A stretch of 49,237 nt of DNA from Sulfobacillus acidophilus (lineage in GTDB: Bacteria > Bacillota > Sulfobacillia > Sulfobacillales > Sulfobacillaceae): assembly GCA_003023745.1 (NCBI GenBank), contig PXYV01000023.1:1-49237 (forward strand). The letters are read 5' to 3'. The first letter of the stretch is position 1; each line of letters begins with the position of its first letter. Position numbers and translations under genes: made by a program. Below the pieces are notes generated by a model. That model searched no databases and had not been told where the DNA came from. It saw only the letters and a list, made by a program, of their open reading frames with translations. Shown piece after piece: positions 43,173 through 49,237 of the stretch.

Positions 43173-43505
43173 CAAACTTCACCACTTTGTCTTTGACTTA
43201 CTTTGTCTTTAATGATTATAGCATATGCTAAGTAGGCGTCTAGTAGTCCACGAAAAAAATTTATGATTGTGAGAACCTGAACCTGGCCGGTTGCGTTTTT
43301 TGTTGCAGCCGCCTTGAAAAGTGCCGAAGTTGATATCGTTGTCTGGTCAAGAAACGGCCTGCGTAGTCTGAACCGCGACCCGGATTCCCGGGAGTCTAGG
43401 TGCCCTTATTTCTCTAACCACTAGCTGCGACCACATGTAACAAGACGCAGCGACTGATGCTTTTGGTTTGCGAAGGCTTCTTCAAAGAATCTGGCCGTTT
43501 GCCTG
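43173..43505. promoter_or_regulatory. ctsR promoter region
   Basis: On the minus strand a perfect TATAAT (43220-43215) has TAGACG about 16 bp upstream as a weak -35. Transcription would start inside the CtsR box, consistent with repression. The remaining roughly 260 bp up to 43505 show no gene or structure I can name. Confidence 0.6.
43192..43208 (-). promoter_or_regulatory. CtsR operator
   Basis: On the minus strand this reads AGACAAA GTA AGTCAAA, two direct heptads with the standard 3-bp spacer of the CtsR box (consensus RGTCAAA-N3-RGTCAAA). The second heptad is perfect and the first has one mismatch. It lies 20-36 bp before the ctsR start codon and just downstream of the -10 box. Confidence 0.8.
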
Positions 43506-44861
43506 TCAGAAGTCTTGAGCGATCGATAGTCCGGCGCTATGCCACATGGCTAAAATCGGCTCTGCATTAGCGCCGTCTTCCGCCGCGCTTTGCGCAACTA
43601 CCCGAGCGCCTGCCGCCAAGTGGCGCCAGGCCAGTTCAGGATAGCGGCTGCGTTGGGTTTCGAGAAGTTGTCCCCACAGCATCTTGACGTTGTGAAGGGC
43701 TTCAAACGGTCCGCAATGGGTGAGAGCTACCTCCATCAATGTCCGGGCGATGTCTGTTGCATCTGCCCCGGCCAAGAGCATTCCAGCCACCGCATCCATC
43801 GCGGCGAGCCCGTTGTCGTCATTGGCAACAATATCCTGTAACTCGTCGAACGTACGATCTCTTGGCCGAGGTTGAGAGACCGACCGCCAGGTCGATCGCT
43901 GCGCCTTTTGGCGGCGGGTGCGCTGGCCCAGCAGCGCGGCCCCCATCGCGAGTGCCCGCACGTGGGAGTCTAGCGTGGAATCATGGAGCAGGTCGAGGAC
44001 GCAATGCATCCCAGTTACCGCGTGAGCATCAAAGTGAGACCGACGAAGCATCTCCGCCCCTGCCAAGGCAATTACCTCAACCCGCGGAAGTCCAGTCATC
44101 GCGCGCAGTAGACGAGGTTCATCGCCATAGTCCGCTTGCACAAGCGCTTCGACTGCGGACTCGATAAAGGATATCTGGCGGGGATGCTCAGCCGTGTCCA
44201 ACAAAACGGGGGGAATCTGGGTTTTCCGAACATCGGGTCGGCTAGCCAGATATTGGACCGCTGCCCGGAACAGGGGTTCAGCCCAGATCCAGCCGTTGGT
44301 GTCCTCCATGAGTTGGGCCGCACGGTGCACGATTAGCAGTCGGTGTTCGTTCTCATGGAATTGCCGTAGGGCCACCTCAACCAGCAGTCGGTGCACCTGC
44401 GCCGGACTATCGATTTTTAGCAGTCCGACCAGCCTATGTTCGGCTAAAAGAGCCTGTTCGCCTGACTCGATGCTCGTGCGCAGTTGAGTGCGACTGGCCT
44501 TTAACGTGGACTCGGTGATGGGCCTCATGTCCATGAGTAGGTAGGGGCCGTAATTAGGGTGATGCAACAGGTCAACGACGTAGGCAGCCGTCTGCAACAA
44601 GGCCAAATTGCGAAAAGGGCGGGGCAAAATGGATGCCGCGCGCAGCATCGGGCCTCCGTTAAACGTCCCGTGGCCGACAAGCGGGCCATGATGGTCTACA
44701 TAACGAGCAGACGCCAACGCCATGATCAGATAAATGGCGGAATCATCGCGGCCCTGCATATACTGGTCGTGCAACCATTCACCGACGCCATCCGCCTCCA
44801 ATTGTTCAATCTGCTCAAGCTCGCGGGCCACCGAATCTGGCCATGGAAATTCACGATGCAT
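43506..44861 (-). CDS. 451-residue protein of unknown family, mostly helical
   Basis: A soluble, strongly alpha-helical protein that looks like stacked helical repeats. The N-terminal third contains two His-rich segments, VDHHGPLVGHG (about 55-65) and LLHHPNYGPYLLM (about 99-111), which could bind metal, resembling the His pattern of questin oxidase-like proteins only loosely. No signal peptide or membrane helix is seen. The ATG at 44861 has AGGAGGC before it; an upstream start has none. It is alone, upstream of and in the same direction as ctsR but about 330 bp away. Function unknown. Confidence 0.75.
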   Translation of the reverse strand: MHREFPWPDSVARELEQIEQLEADGVGEWLHDQYMQGRDDSAIYLIMALASARYVDHHGPLVGHGTFNGGPMLRAASILPRPFRNLALLQTAAYVVDLLHHPNYGPYLLMDMRPITESTLKASRTQLRTSIESGEQALLAEHRLVGLLKIDSPAQVHRLLVEVALRQFHENEHRLLIVHRAAQLMEDTNGWIWAEPLFRAAVQYLASRPDVRKTQIPPVLLDTAEHPRQISFIESAVEALVQADYGDEPRLLRAMTGLPRVEVIALAGAEMLRRSHFDAHAVTGMHCVLDLLHDSTLDSHVRALAMGAALLGQRTRRQKAQRSTWRSVSQPRPRDRTFDELQDIVANDDNGLAAMDAVAGMLLAGADATDIARTLMEVALTHCGPFEALHNVKMLWGQLLETQRSRYPELAWRHLAAGARVVAQSAAEDGANAEPILAMWHSAGLSIAQDF

Positions 44862-45451
44862 TAAGAATGCCTCCTGTCGTACTGCAAGCATTGTAGCATG
44901 CGGCGCGCGGGCAAAAATGAACTGAAGAACTCATCGTTACCTAAAAACCGGCAAATATATCTACGCTAGAATATTCTCGGTTCACCGCGCCCCGATTCCC
45001 CTGGCCCCCCTTTTTGCAACCAACCCATGGTCTGTAGCTGTAGGATCGTGCTATTTAGCACCGTTTATTCCTAACGAGGAGGGGTCTCGTAGGTGACAAA
45101 TCTAAGATTGGATGGACCGAAGCGAGCTGCTACTGAGGGAGCGCCTCCGCCTCCTTCAATTTTCTGAGAAGTTCCTCCCGAACTTGGCGGCGGAGGTGTC
45201 GGCCCTAAGCGACTTAGGCCTCTGCCCGCGCCCTACACGCTGGGGATATGGTCGCGGAACTGGCCGATCTTGTTTGAAAGACCGACCCGGTTTTCCTTAA
45301 GCTGCACCTCCCTCCGGCTTTGAGGCTGTGTTTCCGGCTCCCACGGCGGGGGCGGATGGGCGGCCTCTTTTGAGCGCCAGGGCCCACGTTTTGAACGTTC
45401 TTTGAAGGATTTGAAAAGAAGGTTTGAACGAACGGAAGGGGGACTTTTATT
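44862..45451. other. Intergenic region entering the accessory segment
   Basis: About 590 bp without a supported gene. A very good ribosome binding site (AACGAGGAGGGG at about 45074) precedes a GTG that opens only about 24 codons. A 62-codon plus-strand frame from 45112 has no site. These may be fragments of lost genes. Confidence 0.35.
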
Positions 45452-46027
45452 ATCGCCGATCACTCTCGCATCGAGTGGACAGATGCAACCCGGAACCCGG
45501 TCACGGGCTGCCCGAGTCTCGCCCGGTTGTGAACCCTGTTACGCCGAACGGCTCAGCCACCGGTTCGTCTGGGCCACGGCGCCCTGGACAACCCCGCATG
45601 CGGCGCAAAACGTCGCGTGTCATCCCGAACGGCTGGATCAACCCTTGCACTGGACGAAACCCCGCCGGATCTTCGTGAACAGCCTGAGCCATCTCTTCTA
45701 TGATCAGGTGCCGAACGGGTTCTTGGATCACGTGTTTGCCACCATAGTACGCACCCGTCACCACCACTACCAAATTCTGACGAAACGCCCCGCGCGGATG
45801 CAGGCGTATCCGTCCGATGCGCACACGCTGGACCGTATTGCGCCCCACCAGAGGCGGGCGGCCACTGCGGCCACAGGGCCATCCTGTCTTGCGGATATCC
45901 TCCCGCACGTCTGGCTCGGCGGCTCGGCGTGTCGGTCGAGGATCAACGGCGGCAGCGACCGACGGATGGACCATATCTCAGAGATTCAACGTGTAATCGC
46001 ATCAGGCCAATACCAGTTCCCGCTTGA
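45452..46027 (+). pseudogene. Broken DUF5131 (phage Gp37/Gp68-like) gene
   Basis: The family begins [20 protein letters not shown]; here the frame after AAGGGGG reads [20 protein letters not shown] with ATC in place of the start codon. One base later the frame shifts to VSPGCEPCYAERLSHRF, keeping the CxxxC-Y radical-SAM-like cysteines, and continues through RIFVNSLSHLF and HYQILTKRPARM. An exact 8-bp tandem duplication GGCTCGGC (45913-45928) shifts the frame again; removing it gives WLGVSVEDQR, the family sequence. The C-terminal half is missing. At least three lesions make this a pseudogene. Confidence 0.8.
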
Positions 46028-46357
46028 CAGATACGGGAATGATCCGCCATAAGATAAGGAAAGAGGGCGATCTGCGCCATGTCTGGCCACGCTAAACACA
46101 TGCACGGAACACGCCTAGCTAATCAGTGCTCACGCATTGAATCCACTGCGTGAGATTGAAGCCCTGAACCCCATAACGCCATTGGATGAGGGGAGCGGCC
46201 AGATGGGACGGATGCAAAGATTCGCGATCTCTCTGAGACACGCCAGGACGTATAGCATGGCGATTGCACCCGGAGCCATAGTGCGTATTGTTGGTCAACA
46301 TCGAGAGGATTTTGGGGTATGATAAAGGAGCGACACTTTGAAGGAGGAGACAGCGTC
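46028..46357. other. Intergenic region before the small gene/HEPN pair
   Basis: About 330 bp. TTGACA at 46024-46029, with TAAGAT or CATAAG near 46046-46053, may be a promoter, but the spacing is not ideal. A 61-codon frame from TTG 46137 lacks a ribosome binding site. TATGAT at 46319-46324 could be a closer -10 box. Confidence 0.3.
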
Positions 46358-46630
46358 ATGCGTCCAGACACAGAAGCGCATGTAGCCCTGTATCGGTTTG
46401 CTCACGCACTCGTGTCTCTTGACGCCCTCGATAGTGTCTACGGGATGATGGTCGACACGGACATGCATGTGTGGGTCGTCTTGCATGACCTCAGCCGATC
46501 GCAAGAAGAAGCGGTCTTTGATGCCCAAATTGACACAGATCCCGACTTTTTACTGACCATCCATTTCGCGGACTCGCCCGGCGCGGTGCCCGCTAACGCA
46601 GAGAAAGTGGACCTCCGGATGGTGGTATGA
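46358..46630 (+). CDS. Small protein paired with a HEPN gene
   Basis: A 90-residue protein starting at ATG 46358 behind GAAGGAGGAGA. It is acidic and looks alpha/beta (VYGMMVDTDMHVWVVLHDL, then FLLTIHFAD). I see no GSxxxG nucleotidyltransferase motif, so it is not a plain MNT antitoxin. Its stop overlaps the start of the HEPN gene (ATGA), so the two are coupled. Pairing with a HEPN gene suggests an antitoxin or partner role, which is inference. Confidence 0.6.
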   Translation: MRPDTEAHVALYRFAHALVSLDALDSVYGMMVDTDMHVWVVLHDLSRSQEEAVFDAQIDTDPDFLLTIHFADSPGAVPANAEKVDLRMVV

Positions 46631-46997
46631 AGACGCCTTTACCCCAGGCAGATCAAGTGACAGCTAATGACCAGCTGGCCCAGCACTTAGAGACGCTCCA
46701 TGCAGACCCACCTTAGGAAATGCCAGCCGTCAATGGCATATCACGCTGTTGTTTTATGCGGCGGTGCATTGGGTCGAAGAGCAACTCCAGCAAAAACAAT
46801 ACCCGCTATCCTTAGACCATCGGATGCGCAAAAGGCGCCTACGCCAAGTATGGTCATCCCACAAGACGGCGATTCGCGCCTATTTACAGTTGGAACATTT
46901 CTCACGACAAGCCCGCTATGACGGATGGATTCCGACGGATCAAGATCTCCAAGACGCCCAAAACTATCTCAACCTCGTGAAGACGACCATCGTATAG
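46627..46997 (+). pseudogene. HEPN-domain gene with a frameshift
   Basis: Frame one (46627-46716) encodes MKTPLPQADQ to LHADPP and stops at TAG. From about 46713 a second frame continues naturally: RQWHITLLFYAAVHWVEEQL, then SSHKTAIRAYLQLEHFSRQ and ARYDGWIPTDQDLQDAQ, ending at 46997. Together they make a HEPN domain of about 120 residues; RAYLQLEH fits the Rx4-6H ribonuclease motif. A one-base indel near 46710 separates the halves. It may be a dead toxin, a sequencing error or, less likely, programmed frameshifting. Confidence 0.7.
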
Positions 46998-47264
46998 GCG
47001 CGGCGCATGCGAGAGCATCGCCGCAATCCCTTTATGGGTGGATCGTAGAGGGGCGACAGGGTTCCTGAGAATGGCTTTATCCCCAATCCCATCGGGATCT
47101 GACATTTCGGTAGAAGGTGATGTCATGGCTTCAGTGTTCGGGCCGCCGGCGATCCGTTTGCGTTCGGGCGTCTTCAGTTCCTGGCTCGATAATCCGTCGC
47201 GTGCCCCGTATTCTTTTATAATAAAGAGAGGGGCAGGCTATGCAGTGGAGAGGAGCGTGCGATC
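46998..47264. promoter_or_regulatory. Region upstream of the antitoxin gene
   Basis: TATAAT at 47217-47222 lies 43 bp before the antitoxin start and is the best -10 candidate, although no clear -35 box is present. An 80-codon frame from 47038 overlapping the antitoxin start is not supported. Confidence 0.35.
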
Positions 47265-47570
47265 ATGGATGAAATCCTAGAGAAACCCAGTCTCACCCAA
47301 GACCAGATGGTCAAGGCTTCGAAAGCCGCAAAACATTTTGGTGAAGTGCGGCGCTACGCCCAAAAACATCCCATGCTCATTCTGGACAATGGTCGGTGGG
47401 ATACGGTCATCCTGGGGTATGCGCAACACGAACAACTGATCCAATCCCTGCAGGAATTCGAAGCCCGCTACGAGGCGAGTGTCTTGGAATCCCGGGGCGA
47501 GCGGCTCGCACAGCACCCCGACATCGCCGTGCCCTGGCGGCGCGCCCGGCGCTCCCAGGATCGTGAGTAA
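47265..47570 (+). CDS. Phd/YefM-type antitoxin
   Basis: A 101-residue protein. The N-terminal half matches the Phd/YefM DNA-binding fold: MVKASKAAKHFGEVRRYAQ (about 15-33), then PMLILDNGRWDTVIL (about 37-51), where related proteins have the strand before the dimer helix. The C-terminal half is a charged helix that would bind the toxin. GAGAGGAGCGTGCGATC precedes the ATG. It overlaps the next gene by 8 bp (GTGAGTAA), the usual antitoxin-toxin arrangement. Confidence 0.75.
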   Translation: MDEILEKPSLTQDQMVKASKAAKHFGEVRRYAQKHPMLILDNGRWDTVILGYAQHEQLIQSLQEFEARYEASVLESRGERLAQHPDIAVPWRRARRSQDRE

Positions 47571-47823
47571 TCAGCGATTTGACGTGCGGTTTGATCCGGA
47601 TGCGTTGGCGGAATACGAAGGACTCGATCGTGCCTTGGCTCTCCTCATTGCACCTACAAGGATCGTGCAGCATGGCCAAAGACGCTATCATCTAGTGAAA
47701 CCGCTTTACCCCTTGAATGCGGGCGATCCTATTCACTTTGGATTTCGAGCTGGCCGAGTTGGTAGAGCGCATCCAGATCTTCGCGATCCTCGGCCGAAGT
47801 CCACGGTGCCAAGATCTGAATGA
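47563..47823 (+). pseudogene. Damaged RelE/ParE-like toxin gene
   Basis: From GTG 47563 the first 22 residues, with RFDVRFDPDALAEYEGLDRA, match the start of a RelE/ParE-type toxin. After LDRALALLIA the expected long helix and the beta-sheet with catalytic Arg/Tyr are largely missing; GQRRYHLVKPL may be a leftover. The tail from about residue 55 is the antisense of the neighbouring nucleotidyltransferase gene. It is therefore probably an internally deleted, truncated toxin. Confidence 0.55.
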
Positions 47824-48547
47824 CCTGCTGAAACTCCGCAAGTGACAACGTTCCAAGCATTCGGCTAATATCGGCCTGATCACCGGTTCTTCCGGCGTTG
47901 AGTTTCATTAGAACAAGCCAGGGCAACGGTAAAATCGGTATCCCATCGCGAACGTTATTTTGGGCTTCATTAATTGCCTGAGATACCCAGGAGTCATTGA
48001 TTGCCAAGACGTCAAGTTCTAAGGTTCCGTTGGTATAGGTCCATCCCCCAATACTTAATTGACCCGTGCGATGCCATCCCTGGTCTTGCAAAAAGGCATC
48101 CCAACGCTCAATATCTTGGATCAAAATGACAATATCGAGATCCTGCGTATAGCGTGGGCGCGCATAATAATTGACCGCCCAGCCTCCACAGACTGCGAAA
48201 CGCCGAGATGATAAATTGAAGAGATTTTCCCAGTTCGATGACATGATTCCCTCGCTCTTCGATGAGTCAGCTAATGATCCTTGTCCTGGCTTGGCTCGGC
48301 GTAAACTCATGGAGATCAAGACCCATCGCATCAGAAGAATCCGAAGCCGTCGTTCTGAAATCCGAAAATTTAATTCGGGCCACACGATGACCCACTGATC
48401 CTCTTCCCATACCCAGAGCGGATGAGTCGCAACCTCCACAGGAACATCGCGCAAAGCCACAAGTCGGTCCATGGGCATGACCATCCCCGACATATCCCGC
48501 ACTGTCCATTGGCCATTAACGATCGCGATGGTTTGACGCGAGGGCAA
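47729..48547 (-). CDS. Nucleotidyltransferase-fold protein (AbiEii-like)
   Basis: A 272-residue protein from a TTG start. The C-terminal domain starts near residue 102 (MSSNWENLF) and shows the minimal nucleotidyltransferase signature FAVCGGWAVNYYARPRYTQD then LDIVIL: a glycine pair followed by the metal-binding D-x-D. The IPILPLPWLVLMKLNAGR segment (in parts, about 215-232) is typical of AbiEii/UGMP-type toxins. The first 100 residues form a separate basic domain of unknown type with several Trp. An internal ATG at 48244 has GAGGGA close upstream, so the two domains could also be made separately. Confidence 0.65.
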   Translation of the reverse strand: MPSRQTIAIVNGQWTVRDMSGMVMPMDRLVALRDVPVEVATHPLWVWEEDQWVIVWPELNFRISERRLRILLMRWVLISMSLRRAKPGQGSLADSSKSEGIMSSNWENLFNLSSRRFAVCGGWAVNYYARPRYTQDLDIVILIQDIERWDAFLQDQGWHRTGQLSIGGWTYTNGTLELDVLAINDSWVSQAINEAQNNVRDGIPILPLPWLVLMKLNAGRTGDQADISRMLGTLSLAEFQQVIQILAPWTSAEDREDLDALYQLGQLEIQSE

Positions 48548-48897
48548 GACGACCTTCGCCTTTCTTTTCGAGGTGCCGACTGTTTGAGTCTAGTATAGCA
48601 ACAAATCACCCAATGCCGACGCAAAGTCCGCCGCTGTCGTTAGAAGGAACTCGAGTTTGTCAGGCCGAAATCGGCAGTTTTCGGCGTAACGACACGGGTA
48701 TTCGGTCCAAAAATACCGTCAACGGGCGATTAATTTCGGTATCAGATAGGTGTAACTCTTCCGATAGAGCAACGCGGGGGTCCGCTATTAAATAGGCTAA
48801 CATGCAGGCGCCACCCACGTGGCCCTTCAGCCCACTCGACTTCGGCCCAGATCTCGCGCCGGTAGTGATCCCCTGGCCAGTGTGAGGCATCTGTACT

Positions 48898-48939
48898 TAG
48901 TCAAGAGGAATTCCCCAATTGGGGTCCTTTTTTTGACTA
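48898..48939. repeat. Long imperfect hairpin with perfect outer arms
   Basis: TAGTCAA (48898-48904) and TTGACTA (48933-48939) are perfect arms; inside, AGGA pairs with TCCT and CCCC-AATT-GGGG forms the tip. A T7 run follows the inner stem on the plus strand. It may be a terminator or a small insertion-sequence relic. Confidence 0.5.
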
Positions 48940-49029
48940 GACTGACATTGAACAGCTAATGACCCGGCACGTTATCATACGCGGCGATGTTGGTCCTAAA
49001 GACAATTGAGGTAGACAGAGCATCAGCCG

Positions 49030-49072
49030 ACGGAAATTTTGCGGCACACTGAATAAAAGCCCTCGCCTGGGC
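49030..49072. repeat. Second IS200/IS605-like left end beside a terminator hairpin
   Basis: CCCTCGC-CTGG-GCGAGGG forms a GC hairpin that, on the minus strand, is followed by CTTTTAT as a terminator. The next bases (minus) are TCAGTGTGCCGCAAAA, which align with CAGATGCGCCGTAAAA at the left end of the complete IS605-type element, also placed directly after CTTTTAT. Confidence 0.4.
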
Positions 49073-49237
49073 GAGGGATCGAGACGAGAAAAAGGCGGTC
49101 GGCACGGCCTGCACATCCCAGAGCCCGACGGCTCCAGTAGGGACAGCGTGCGCGAGGGGGACGACCGTGTGCGGAATGGGAACGGGTCAACTCTCGCGGC
49201 GCGACGCACCGACCACACTGCCAGACGCTGCGGGCGT

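Larger units (their letters stand above)
48548..49237. other. Gene-poor right end of the window
   Basis: About 690 bp with no supported gene. It holds the long hairpin at 48898-48939, the GC hairpin and IS-like end at 49030-49072, and several short frames without ribosome binding sites. A minus-strand frame near 48660-48890 has protein-like stretches in two overlapping frames and may be decayed coding DNA. Confidence 0.35.

Noticed and set aside
45112..45300. 62-codon plus-strand frame beginning MDRSELLLRERL
   Set aside because: Helical-looking N-terminus but no ribosome binding site and no family match that I know.
48660..48890. 76-codon minus-strand frame upstream of the nucleotidyltransferase gene
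   Set aside because: An overlapping frame looks equally protein-like, and no start site or family supports either.
1..49237. CRISPR arrays
   Set aside because: No regularly spaced direct repeats were seen anywhere, and no cas genes are present.

Overview
The window reads as chromosomal DNA of a Gram-positive, Firmicutes-type bacterium. The evidence is the block ctsR-mcsA-mcsB-clpC-radA-disA-pilT/TRAM-ispD-ispF, the cysS-rlmB-sigH block, strong AGGAGG-type ribosome binding sites and ATGA-type operon overlaps. GC content is moderate. Gene content (a hydrogenase-4-like complex, orphan CoxG, HelD, IS200/IS605 elements) recalls Sulfobacillus-like acidophilic thermophiles, but that placement is inference.

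Layout. 0-1.3 kb: an IS200/IS605-like end remnant, two small zinc-ribbon proteins and an ArsR regulator. 1.36-8.05 kb: a six-gene operon hyfB-C-E-F-G-I for a membrane-bound complex related to group 4 [NiFe] hydrogenases and complex I. Its large subunit has lost one of the four active-site cysteines, and no HyfA/HyfH-type ferredoxin subunit or maturation gene lies nearby. 8.1-12.7 kb (minus): a CoxG-family protein, a decayed gene, an MFS transporter and a HelD-like helicase. 13.0-15.7 kb: tRNA-Thr(UGU), then marR-ABC ATPase-MacB-type permease, apparently from a promoter giving a leaderless mRNA. 16.2-21.5 kb: an MBL-fold hydrolase and a moxR-DUF58-transglutaminase operon. 21.6-24.8 kb (minus): cysS-rlmB-sigH. 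24.9-31.4 kb: cyanophycinase-like peptidase, PBP2-type transpeptidase, a small protein whose stop codon lies at an IS605-type insertion, peroxiredoxin and amidase. 31.4-33.7 kb (minus): PIN/TRAM protein, ispD, ispF. 34.2-35.5 kb: APC permease. 35.5-43.2 kb (minus): the ctsR-mcsA-mcsB-clpC-radA-disA stress/repair operon. 43.5-44.9 kb: a 451-residue protein of unknown family. 45-49.2 kb: a decaying accessory region with a broken DUF5131 gene, a frameshifted HEPN gene and its small neighbour, a Phd-type antitoxin with a damaged RelE-like toxin, a nucleotidyltransferase-like protein and a second IS200/IS605-like end.

The most unusual feature is radA. Its ATPase core is interrupted by 752 bp at the conserved GS/LAGPR position. 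Removing the segment after an exon T and after an intron-terminal G restores the full RadA reading frame (451 residues). The junctions also form P1- and P10-like pairings expected of a group I intron. Against this, the segment is almost filled by a 211-codon ORF of unknown family, so a catalytic core is not evident. It is either a very unusual intervening sequence or an insertion that has split radA.

Functional themes are ion-translocating redox chemistry, envelope biogenesis (PBP, amidase, IspD/IspF), proteostasis and repair under CtsR control with c-di-AMP synthesis, and small mobile or toxin-type elements collecting at the edges. All family calls come from reading the sequence alone; no database was searched.
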